DNA from: Cycas panzhihuaensis
Lineage: Eukaryota; Cycadophyta
NCBI GenBank assembly: GCA_023213395.1
Contig: CM041465.1
Span: 158,355,741 to 158,419,740 of the forward strand
DNA: 64,000 nucleotides
Direction: 5' to 3'
Shown: piece by piece, positions 44,614-54,831 of the stretch
How the letters are laid out: each line of letters begins with the position of its first letter
How positions within the stretch are numbered: the first letter of the stretch is position 1
The notes under the pieces: model-generated
Databases searched by the model: none
Told to the model about the DNA's origin: nothing
What the model saw: only the letters and a program-made list of their open reading frames with translations
Program-made: the position numbers and the translations under genes

Positions 44614-45275
44614 TCATTCCTTCTCCACTAGTTGCCACACCCTCCATTGATCCCTAACAACAACAGTAGATGATGATGCAACTACAGCCACAACAAGCTA
44701 TCGCAACCCCAGTCACAACCCCAAGTTATGGTGCAGCAGTATCAATAGCACTGTCCCAATGTTGAGATTAGAACCCACAGTTGTTTTGCCCATACTAGCG
44801 AAGTGACAGATGTCTAATACTGATCAACTTTTCAGGCTAAAATGAGCATCGTTTAGCATTGGAGAAAAAAAATGTCGAAGGGCAGGACCAAATTACCTTA
44901 TATTTGTGAGAGATATAGCTTCTGATGTGACAAACTATATGCTATAAGAGATATTCTGGAGTCAGTTCCTATCTGTCAAAGGAGCAAAAGTTGTGATAGA
45001 TAGAAGTATAGGTCATTCCAACAGTTATGGATTTGAGAGATTTAGTGATGAGAATAAGCAAGCGCAAGCTATGGCAGAGATCTACAATAGAGAGGACTTC
45101 AGAGTTTCAGTAACAGTGTGTTACAAATCAAGTTCGACCACCTCAAGTTGTTCAGTCAAATAATGATCCAAATAATACAACTATATTTGTTGGTGGATTG
45201 GATCCCAATGTAACAGATGACATTCTGAGACAGGTTTTTGGCCAGTTTAGGGAACTTGTGCATGTTAAAATACCA
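44614..45275 (+). pseudogene. Captured RBP45/RBP47-like RNA-binding protein fragment (three-RRM family)
   Basis: Plus strand, opposite to E8. A Gln/Met-rich N-terminus (QQQ, MMMQLQPQQAIATP, about 44656-44710), then SCFAHTSEV (44779-44806), which matches the first half of RRM1 in plant RBP45/47 proteins. The middle of RRM1 is missing; from 44810 the reading is MSNTDQLFRLK (stop at Trp) ASFSIGEKK, the end of RRM1. RRM2 follows (44870-45090) with RNP2-like LIFVRDIASDVTNYML, SVKGAKVVIDRSIGHSNSYG and RNP1-like YGFERF. A short linker leads to DPNNTTIFVGGLDPNVTDD (RRM3, about 45160-45275), ending at LVHVKIP. Intron-free as far as read. Several stops and frame changes make it non-coding. Family members bind poly(A)/U-rich RNA. 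Confidence 0.88.
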
Positions 45276-46513
45276 CTTATAATATTTCTGGGGTTAGGGT
45301 TTCACCAAGTCCTAAATCAACGCTGACAACCATATTTCCATAAATATGCCGCGGTAGCTAAAATATAGACCCAAGTAATATCCTCAACACATCAATCATA
45401 CATAAGTGGGTGCCCTGTACATCTTTCAATGGTCACTTATTTAGCAAGTCAAGAAGGTTCTGTGTATGCCTGCAGGTCTTATAACTACTGTTCTACAACC
45501 GTACAGTCCCTCTGAATGAGGATTTTCAGAACTATGATAATTGCAAAGTTCTTTCAACTGTAGACAAAGTAGATAGTCTAGTTTATGCCTTTTTAGCCCT
45601 ATGTTAGAGTCCATAGGCAGTAGTAACTTAGACAGTCCAGATCAGATTATCACATTTATTTACTACTGTGGAACATTAACTGTATATGACATATCAGGCA
45701 CAGATTGTTTCTACAAAGTGGATGCTTCAGAAACATGAGTCTCCTTTTTTTTTTGTTTCCTAAACTCAGATTGGAAGATTTTCAGATTTCATCTTCAGAA
45801 TTTTCAAACACTAGAATCTACTGCACACTATTTCCTTCGCAAGCAAGAGAACAGAATTACTTGGGATTTGCATCAAAACTTGGCACTGTGGGACTTCATT
45901 CAGTTCTCAGAGTCAATCAGTCTGTTGTCCCAGCATACAGTCCTTGGTTGGACTTCCTTCTCTCTCAAAGATTTACCGCTGCCTAGAAGAGTTCGTTATG
46001 AGAAGACACCAGTCTACAGTGTTAGAGACCTTACAGAAAAATTATGAGCCAAATTTTGTAGTGGTTAGGGTTTTGTAGATGATTGTGGCTGACCACCGTA
46101 GACCAGATCGTGGGCTACAATCGACCTTCTACTGAGGATAGTTCCTTCACACAAGACTGGTCAAAATCAACCATGTGCAACCTTACCACAAATGGTAGTC
46201 TATCAATCTTCCTTCAATCCACAACAGTTAGCATGCTTTTCTTTATCTATGGCTAACAGAGTTCTGGATACTAATTCATAACTTCAATAAGGTTGATATA
46301 GAAGATCTCCTCTTCTCTTTTGCATACACAAAATTATACCAAGAATTTTCAGAACCAATATAGGATGGGTTTGGTAACTTACTCTAAGCTTTACTAGTTA
46401 CTTCAACAAACCAATGATGACCTGGGACTTTACCTCTCAAATCTTCAATCTATCAGCCGCCCTAATGGAGTCACCTTCCTTCCTTATCTTCACATAAGAG
46501 CCTTAGCAAGTGA
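45276..46513. other. E8 interior, unrecognised
   Basis: No motif recognised. One plus-strand frame (45705-45986, 93 codons) has no family signature. Composition is slightly richer in G and C than the flanks. May include leader sequence or more captured DNA. Confidence 0.4.
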
Positions 46514-46528
46514 CCTACTTGGATACCA

Positions 46529-46889
46529 TATTAAGATCAATATGGAAAGCATTTATCAACAATCACCCATTAATATGAATGGACAAGGACCACAATGAAT
46601 TAACTTAACATCAATAGATTACATCAGAACACCAACTATACCAAGGACTCTATATGAGTCTCCATGATAACTTATATGTCATATACCACCTCAACCACTT
46701 TTATATACTAAGTGGGTGGGAGATCACACTATAGATCTAATGCATGTGGGACTATTACCTTTACTCTAACTAATGACATTACATTACTAACTTCACCAAT
46801 AATGTTATAATGACAAATGACTCTTACCCTCTAATACTTGAGACTATTGACCCTAAGACTTATACAACATTAAATATTCTATTCTAACA
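46529..46889 (-). repeat. E8 5' LTR
   Basis: Pairs with 42425-42785; the TG at its plus-strand start is decayed to TA. Followed by target copy acaag. Confidence 0.93.
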
Positions 46890-46894
46890 ACAAG

Positions 46895-47281
46895 CTGGCT
46901 CACCACAGTGTTAAATATAGTGAGATGATATACAACTGCATCTCTATCACTCATCCTAAGTGAATATATCTTCTTCTAAAGAAATAGCTTATTAATTGGG
47001 GACTTAGTTTGATATAGATCCCCTAACTTCTTCCATAAATTATTAGCCATAGACTATGTGGAAATATTCAACAACACCATTTCTAAAAAGTATAACCTTA
47101 TTAAATTGATTGCTTATTTATCCAGCTTCTTCCAGTCTTCATCAGCCATATTCACAGGTTGTATTCTTACTATAGTGATATATTGATCCTTCTCGGCGAG
47201 GATATCTTCCATCTTTAGCTTCTACAACTCAAAGTTCTGGGCATTGAACTTTTTAATCTCCATCTTTGTAGTTCTTACCAT
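46895..47281 (-). pseudogene. E3 gag, N-terminal half
   Basis: Starts at ATG 47281 (minus), reading MVRTTKMEIKKFNAQNFEL, stop at Trp, KLKMEDIL, then MADEDWKKLDK, NLWKKLGDLYQTKSPINKLF and SLRMSDRDAVVYHL, a textbook copia gag order. It is cut by E8 at the duplicated acaag; the frame continues in phase at 42424. Stops are at Trp, Arg and Gln positions. Confidence 0.9.
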
Positions 47282-47348
47282 GATCTTCACACTCAAGTTC
47301 ACCAAGTAAGACTTCCACTCACCAAATGACTTCCCACAAAACTAAAAC

Positions 47349-47366
47349 CCTTAGCTTTGATGTCAA
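47349..47366 (-). other. E3 primer binding site
   Basis: Complement reads TTGACATCAAAGCTAAGG, a decayed TGGTATCAGAGC-type Met-tRNA site directly after the LTR. Confidence 0.75.
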
Positions 47367-47762
47367 TGAAGAGAAAATATAATCGCAGAAGTAATGTATT
47401 AACAAAACTCTAAACTATGTGAGGAATAAATATCATAAAAAAACCAAGCACACAACAAAGAACACTAGGAGATTCAAGTCTAAGTATAGACCTTTTATTA
47501 ATATGAGTAGCATCTAAAGAATTATAGAGATAAAAATCTCAACTCTTTCCATAGACTCATCAAAGACTTGTCCAGCGTTTTTATATATGCAATTACATAA
47601 GAATATATAGACACAACTTTACAAGATACTACCTTGTGATTTTACAATTCAATGGTCATAAACCATGGGCCAAAAAGGACCTCCATAAGATACCTAGAAT
47701 TCTTTCTCAGGTGTAATGCCTATACCCATGTAACACTTGCAAAGTGTTTAACATATCCAATA
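47367..47762 (-). repeat. E3 5' LTR
   Basis: Pairs with 10302-10680. The outer terminus is AATA (CA decayed to TA), followed by aatag, the right target copy. It has an extra about 20 bp (cctatacccatgtaacact region) compared with its partner. Confidence 0.9.
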
Positions 47763-47767
47763 AATAG

Positions 47768-50700
47768 AACTATGAACTTAAATAAAATATTTTCTTTCCT
47801 TCTTTTTTTTTCTATTTTTTCATTAAATTGTAAAGAGAAGGGCTATCTTAGATAGGCTTACAAGGAATACCTGGTAATTGATACAAAACCACAACTTTAT
47901 ACTCTTTAGGTGATTCAAGATGCCAAATTACCAAGAAGACTAGAGAACACATTAGTATACATGCATTCTTATGGAAAATAGATTTCTCGGAAAAATTTGG
48001 TACCATTTCTACTTGTCATATCACTTTATAATAAAAAAATATTTTATATTTAGGCCCCAAAAGTGATAAAAATATCTCAAAAAAATGAGTTTATACTCAC
48101 TTCATATGAGTAGGTCATGGTAAAAATTTGGTAGCATTTTCATTATGTTATAGGCCCTTGTCTTTCATGAGAATAATCATGAAAATGAGAGAGAGAAGAA
48201 AGGGGGTAAATGAGACCCCTATAATGCTCTTAAATGCTTCAAATCTTGCAAAAAGGTCAAGAGTACTCCACCTATAATATAACTAGGAGTATATACAAAG
48301 ATCTATAATATACAAAAGCATGTCAAAACATCAAAGAAATACTCCCAACATATAAACTTAATGGCCTGATAAGATGAGAAAATAGGAGCCTAAAAAATGG
48401 CATAGAGTCCCCTTCATATTCTAATTTGTTAGTCAATACCTGGCTACTATTTCCACCTACAAGATGACTCAATGCATGGATAAGATAAAACAAGATAAAA
48501 TGGAGGAAAAAAGCTAAAAAGAGGGATGGATAAAGAAATACTTTACCCACCCAAGAAAAAGACAACAATAAAGAAACCTTACAATGGACTTATCAATGGA
48601 GTGATGGGAAGATTACCTCATTCTAAAAGGTGAGGATAGTGTCAGTAGCAAAGCTCTCTAACTAACAGATGCTCCAACACAATAAGGTGATAATCTCCAA
48701 AGCAAGGTAGGAGCCAAAGGATGAAGATCAAGAGTGTTGCATGCTTGTAATAAGAATTTGGTAACACAACGATAGCAAAATAATACTTCACTTAATTCTT
48801 TCCTCCATGCCCCCCCTAAAAAAATAGGAAAAGGATCAAGGATAAATAGGTGAGGGTGAGGGGCTTGGCCCATGGTTTTAATCCCATGTAAAGGGTTGAA
48901 ACCATGGACCCAAATCCATGGGTAATTGCCTATGGATTTGGGGATGTAAAGGGATGAAACCATGGGCCCAAATCCATGGGTAATTGCCTATGGATTTGGC
49001 CTAAAACCATGGGATCCATAGTTTTAAGATGGAACGTGGCTCATGGTTTTAGGAAAACCAATTAGCCATATCTTAGGATTATTAAGCAATAAAAAGGAGA
49101 GTATTTAGGTGCCATAAATATATGATCAAATGCTCTCATAAAAAAAATTGCATCCTCAAAAATTGATACCTTGAAATTTATTATGGTATCATAAAGAACA
49201 TCATGGTACCACAAAGAATCTTCATAGTACCATAGACTAATAGTAAATAATCACTTTGTTGGATAAAAAATACAGTAAAAAAGTCACTAATCAGTGTGAG
49301 AGACAAGAAAAACCATAGAATAGATGAAACAAGGAGCAAGACGAAAGAAAAGATGAGGAAAACTAGACAAAACAGAGGTAAAATAAGGTAAACAATATAG
49401 GGCTAAATGAAAATTAATACAAATAGACGAATAAATGGGTAAACAAGGCCTTGTAGGGGTATTGAGAAGCCCTTTTTGACTTAGTAAGAATAAAGGGATG
49501 ACCAAAAAATCCATCGACCATGGTCAAAATCATCATTAATAATAGAGAAGTCAACTCGTCAAGCACATCATTCCTAGATTGTGGGAAATAAAATGCATGA
49601 ATGAAATAAAGAAACCATCGTCAATGAGCAAGTCAAGGAAGAATTTGAGATATAGGATGATTCTAATATGGTACTTACTTTAAATTTTGATCTTGTCCTA
49701 TATTTACCCATTTCTTTTAGAAGTTTCCTTATTCATCTTCATTTCCCAAATTCTATAGCCTTAAAAGACCCTTTGTCCCTTATATAATAAGATCATATAA
49801 TTGAACTAAAACATGAAGCCCTAAATCCCCAAGTCCTAATAGGTAAGATTCTTGTCTCACTTAAGATACCTCTTCACATCTTATTCCCTCTAAAATTTAT
49901 TGATCACCCTATCATGACCCTTCATAAGCACAAGGTGTTTGTGACATGGCCTCAATAGAAATCACTTGAGTTATCTAATAAGGTTAATACCCAACAATCC
50001 CAAAACATGAATCTATAAAAGCTTATTAAAATATTGCATGTGCATAGTAAATCCAAATGAACAAAGGTGTTCATTCACTAATAAGTAGGTCTAATTTATT
50101 ATTGACAACTCATGCAATGTATACAAGAGACTAAAGAATTATCTCCCTCAATGAGGTAATGTACAAGTGACATATATGTACAAAAGAAAAACCATCTAAA
50201 TTAGTTAGACAAATTCAGTACCCAACTAATAGCAATCCTAAGAAGGTAAGCTCTCCCAAGTTGGAGCACATGATATGAACATTAGAGTATTAGTAGTTTT
50301 CTCCTTATTTAATTTCCCTTAACTTATCCATTTCATACAAGACTTCTCTAAAATATACATTTGTAAATAATTATTGTTATAATCTTTTTAATCATTATTA
50401 TAATACTTTATACTTCCATACTTTTCTCATCCTTTAAGCAAAAATCAAAGATGCCATCCATATATGATTCCTTACTAAATTAATCTTATTGAATTACATC
50501 ATTATATAACTTGCATGTCAATAATCTTATATGTATTCACCTTGCCTGCTTAGCTTAATGGCTTGTGTATTTCCTACCACACAATGCTCATTAATAATAA
50601 GAGTGTGAATCCATACCCTATAGTTATTACTTCATGCACATCAAAAAATAACTAAAGGGGACTTCTTAACCCTCACACACAAAATAACTAAAGCATAGGG

Positions 50701-52100
50701 GAATCCTCAACCCTAACTCAAACTATAAATTTAACACAATGATAACTAGATTATATAGGACTCAATCCTATCTCAAACTATAAAATTAACACCTATAAAG
50801 TAGCCAAATGAGATTAAAGCAACAATTCATATGTGTATTCATAATGCAATCTAGCTATGTCCCTTTACGAGATAGTAGTGGTCAGTAACAAAATAACCTA
50901 CTAATTTCGGCAATTGCCTTTAAAACCACTATTCTCGTGTCATAGAATTCTCATTCAAGCTAGTTAATAGAACCTAGACTTTAAACCAACAAAACCAATG
51001 TTCGCTAGACTACAGAAAATCTCAAGCCAACTAGTGATTAAACCACAAATCTTAAACATAAAAGTAGACTACTATTTCAACCTCTTTTCTCCACATAACA
51101 AACTATGCTCTTGAAGAATATTTGATTTCATTATCAAATTATTTTTTGCCAATCTTAAGGGTGCACTATAGCTCCTTGCATTCCCTATGTTCTCTAAACT
51201 CTTCTTCGCTCCTAATCTATTCTCGACTCATTCTCTCTTTATCTCTCATCTCTATTACTTAGACTTTTTCTTTTTCTTTTCAAGAGTTAGTTCCTTACTA
51301 ATACATGTCATTAAAGTTAGGTATCAGAAATTTAAGCTATGATGGCTATAAAGTACTTTCAGTTATTACTATTTAAAGTGATTATTAGTTGTATATTATA
51401 TCTAAATTACTAAGAACATCTCTACATCATGTGTCTCTTAATGGTCCTTACTATCCAGATGTTTAGGTTCATTTATTATGACTCTAATGGAGATAATCTA
51501 ATATGGTTATATCAACCAATGAGAATGTTATAAGTGGAACTACACAAATCAATCATTTACTCGTCTTTGCAAACTTTTAGGTGACCATTCAATCATAAAG
51601 GTTTGTTTATGAGATTACAAAGGAAATCCATTTTGTATTTCCCTTTAAGATTTTTCTCTCTTAAAGAATTTCTATCCAAATAAAGTATAGTTTACCCAGA
51701 GGTAGTGAATGTCTAAATCATGTATTTTTATCTCCCCACGTTCTTAGCAGCTTTGAGATTGAAACATTTAATTTCTTATACTTTTACTTTTAATGCCTTT
51801 TTTGGATTAGGTTTAAACTTAGTGCCCTATTCATGTCCATATTTTGAACAAAATTTAACACAAAAAGTTTGACTTGGAAATATTGACATGAAGAGTCTCA
51901 AATTGAAGAGCTCATTATGAAAGTCTTAACATGGAGATTTCAACTAGAAATTTTGACTTGAAAGTTTTAACTTGAATATTTTAACTTGAAAGGGCATATC
52001 TTCAAATGGCCATAACTTTCTTATCTGGTGTTTATTTTGGAACCTTCACCTCTTATTTCAAAGGTATTGAGGTAATCTACAGTATGATATGTGTCTTTGA
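47768..52100. other. Non-genic AT-rich sequence
   Basis: No supported gene. The short frames here have no family signature. Contains the 58-bp duplication at 48886-49001 and, at about 51860-51990, a run of short TTTTAACTTGAAAG-like words. The right part is probably LTR of E9, but the boundary was not found. Confidence 0.5.
48886..49001. repeat. Tandem duplication, 58-bp unit
   Basis: Two adjacent copies with starts at 48886 and 48944, both carrying CCCAAATCCATGGGTAATTG. Nearly identical, so recent compared with the surrounding decay. Each unit also contains complementary CAAATCCAT and ATGGATTTG words. Confidence 0.85.
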
Positions 52101-52634
52101 TGCCTAAGTCTTACTAGTAGGGAGAAAAAAAAATGCTCAATAATACTATGTAAACTATATACCAGTCAGCTAAATTATTTGTATTTCAAGGGTGTTTTGT
52201 AGATCTTTGCACTTGTTTTCTACTCATACATTTATATTTCCCCTTTATTCCTCCCTTGTTAATATCATATGCTCCCTTGTTTGTGTTATCCATCTAAGTA
52301 ATCTAGTTGGATTTTGTATTATGCATACCACAACAAAATAAAATAAAATTTACACAATTCAAGATATTAGAAGACAAGTTTAGTACCTTACAACATAACA
52401 TAATATAATTTTGCTAACTACTCTAGTAAACCAAAAATCAATACCCCTTACACCTAATAGAGCATGGAATAAACTTCTACCTTACATAGGGTGTATAAGA
52501 CAATAAACCAAAAAAAATTTACATTCGAGCAAATTATGAGTTAAAGAGAACTTTATATATATATGCATGGCTTGAGAAGTAACTTATTTAAGAAGGATAA
52601 AAGAGACTAATTAATCTAGGGTTGGGTCCTTACA
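52100..52634 (-). repeat. E9 3' LTR, inner edge (outer edge unresolved)
   Basis: On the minus strand, TGTAAGGACCCAACCC starts at 52634 directly after a purine-rich tract (AAGGAAAGGAGGA, complement of 52635-52648). TGTAAGGACCC is a usual chromovirus LTR start. The left end was not located; 52100 is only a placeholder. Confidence 0.6.
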
Positions 52635-53210
52635 TCCTCCTTTCCTTCAAAGAAGCATCAACCTCAATATACTTTAGCCTACTACAAACAAACATAGTTA
52701 TTATTTTTGTGCATTATCTTCTACTTTCCATGTTGCTTCTTCTACAGTCAAGTGTTGCCATTGCACTTGTATCTACTTAATGATTTTATTTTATAATATT
52801 TTGTCTCTACTATTTAGGATTTTCATGGGTCCTTTTTCAAAATCAAGACTCAGTCCAACTACAAGGTTAGTCCAATTAAATATATATTTCAAGTCAGGTA
52901 CATACTTCCTTAATAATAAGATATGAAATACATTATAAACTTGAAGGTTTGGTTGTAGAGAAAGATTATAACCAACTTAACCTACTCATTCTAGAATTTT
53001 AGAAGGATCATAAAATATTGGTGAGAGTTTCTTGTATGAACCCAAGCTAAGTGAGCTATGTTTAGGCCTCACTTATAGAAACATATGATCGCCAACCCAA
53101 AGTTCTTTTGGTATTCATTTCAAAATTGCATAGCTCTTTTATCTATCTTAATCTAAATTTAACTATTATCTAATATGTATCACTTATTTCTCTATTTCTT
53201 GTTATTAGAG
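52635..53210 (-). pseudogene. E9: integrase C-terminus and chromodomain of a Ty3/gypsy chromovirus
   Basis: Minus strand, frames mixed. Readable: a V-G-D-H-M-F segment, then L-G-S-Y-K-K-L-S-P-I-F-Y (the GPY/F region), then VYNVFHILLLRKYVPD, then a chromodomain with KILNSRDKIL and QVQWQHLTVEEATWKVED (about 52720-52800). The spacing I-L-x-x-R-x ... V-x-W ... E-E-A-T-W-E is characteristic. This is a different clade from E1. The upstream part of pol is missing; at 53211 a copia-type LTR begins. Confidence 0.82.
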
Positions 53211-53700
53211 TGGGCATGCACATGACTGCATAATGTTTAATGTGGTGTATGGTATGTGGTGTAAGTCAATGAGGTTTAACATGACATGATAAGATAAAAG
53301 TGGGTGACAATTATAAAACGTCATATATTGAATGAACTTTATGATGATATATTAATGTGCTATTAATATAAGCCATCAGATATAATGGATCAAGGCACTT
53401 ATGGATCGATTTAAAGTGACCCAAAGTCCATTATACATGATTGATGATGGATTGATTCTATATCAATGTAGTCTATATCTTTTGTGGTGGGTTTTTCCTT
53501 GAAAGCATTTCCCACGTAAATCCTATGTTATATTATGCATGCTACTTGTTTTCTATTGCATGTCAACTTCTAATATGGTATCAAAGTGAGTGTCAGAACG
53601 TGGATTTTCTAGCATTATATTATAGTGAATACTAGGGTTTTGTCAACTATATTTTCTAACATGGTATCAGAGCAAGTGCCACAATTTGAGTCTTCTTACA
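53211..53700 (+). mobile_element. E10: copia-type LTR and duplicated primer site
   Basis: A U5-like stretch, GTGGTGGGTTTTTCCTTGAA then CCCACGTAAATCC (about 53485-53525), typical of plant copia LTRs, ends at 53575 before TGGTATCAAAGTGAG (53576-53590). A second end-plus-primer unit follows at 53661/53662-53676 (TGGTATCAGAGCAAG). LTR start at 53211 is tentative. No gag or pol could be read to the right (53700-54640). Confidence 0.65.
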
Positions 53701-54640
53701 TTTGGTTTTAGGTAGGGTGTTGGTCTATCATGTGCCATGGGGTATTATCAACCCAAACCCTAGGCCGGTGGGAGTTTGGTCAAGCATGATTTTTAACTTA
53801 GGTATGGCTATAAGTTTTGGTGAGATTGAATCAAATTGAGCTAGTGCTAGGTTTGAGTGACCTCGCATTTGGTTTGGGAAGGTAAGTATTGGAGTATCCC
53901 GATCTTTAGTAGGTGTATCCAACCTATCCTCGTAGATCCATGGGTGTATCGACTTAGAAGAGCATATATTTGTATACAAGTAGGTGGAAGTTGGGTGGAG
54001 TAATGAGATTGAAGGTTACCAATAGAACCTAAGTTTTCTTCAAGACTTATCTTTTCTAATAATTTGCAAAAGCGAATATAGTAGCTAATGGCGATTAAGG
54101 AGGTGGAACTCACATATTAACAAGGTTAGTATATTGTTTAGGATCAAAATCAAACTTACATGTCTTTTATTTTTAATCGAGTTAGCTTATTGTAGAGTCA
54201 TGTGGAGTTGGTTGGATGTGTTGGGCACTACCTAAAGCTAATGAAATGTGTTCTAAAGGTGATCTAGTAGTATTGGATGTCATTAGATATCATTCAAGAC
54301 AACTAAAAGAACTACCACGGTAATGTGATGATGGTTTTATCTATAGCATAAATGTTCTTCCTAGTGTTAGATATATTCTACAAGTTCACATTCATTCTCT
54401 AAAACCATCAACGAATAAGTTATTTTAATTAGTTAATTAACTATTCACATCATAAGTGAAAGGATGGAGAGTAGATACATATGACTCTTTGTTGCCTACT
54501 CGACAAAAGTTGATATTGTAGAGTTAACATTGGTCAAGAGAGGCCATAATTATAGAAGATATACACACATGAGATATTGTTAGTTTGGTCATTATTTAAG
54601 CAGTTCAAGACTAATAGTAGTTTGTTGAGTGAAGTTGATA
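53701..54640 (+). other. E10 leader or unrecognised sequence
   Basis: No motif. Short minus-strand frames (53728-53979 and 53847-54113) show no family signature. Confidence 0.4.
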
Positions 54641-54679
54641 AAATTAGATGCACCCATGATCAATAAAGTTGGACATATA

Positions 54680-54831
54680 TTAGTCGATAATAGTCGATAG
54701 GAAAGTTGATATAGCTAAATGCTATTACAGAGTGTTATTGATAACAGTCAACAAGATAATCGATGGAGGTTGAATATTACTAAAGAGTGGTATCAACAAT
54801 AGTTAACGAGTTAGTCGATGAAGGTTGGACG
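54680..54831. repeat. Diverged ~55-bp tandem repeat next to E11
   Basis: Three copies with cores AATAGTCGATAGGAAAGTTG, ACAGTCAACAAGATAATCGA and ATAGTTAACGAGTTAGTCGA, each followed by a GTTGNA segment. The array ends exactly at the E11 LTR start. Confidence 0.65.

Larger units (their letters stand above)
42425..46889 (-). mobile_element. E8: copia-type LTR element with captured host gene fragment
   Basis: LTRs of 361 bp at 42425-42785 (3') and 46529-46889 (5') differ at about 18 positions. Perfect target duplication acaag (42420-42424 and 46890-46894) inside E3 gag. On the minus strand the 5' LTR is followed at once by TGGTATCCAAGTAGG (primer-like, 46514-46528), and the 3' LTR is preceded by TAAGAGGAGG (polypurine). 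The interior holds a gag-like frame (43910-44266, -), an unrecognised coding-like stretch (43160-43900, -) and an RRM gene fragment (44614-45275, +). No protease, integrase or RT was found, so it was non-autonomous. Confidence 0.93.
10302..47762 (-). mobile_element. E3: Ty1/copia element opened by E4 and E8
   Basis: Two related LTRs in the same orientation (10302-10680 and 47367-47762) bound one copia element of about 4.8 kb once E4 and E8 are removed. Order on the minus strand from the right: 5' LTR, Met-tRNA primer site, gag start (47281), E8 insertion, rest of gag with zinc knuckle, E4 insertion, protease, integrase, RT, RNase H, polypurine tract, 3' LTR. Flanks are aataa (10297-10301) and aatag (47763-47767), a 4 of 5 match. 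The gag frame resumes in phase across E8 and the gag-protease frame resumes in phase across E4, which strongly supports one original element. Confidence 0.92.

Noticed and set aside
45705-45986. 93-codon ORF as a real gene
   Set aside because: No motif, lies inside E8, no recognisable start context or homologous pattern.
47367-47762. Solo LTR independent of the copy at 10302
   Set aside because: Followed by a primer site and gag in the right orientation, with matching flanks and in-frame continuation across E4 and E8, so it is the 5' LTR of E3.
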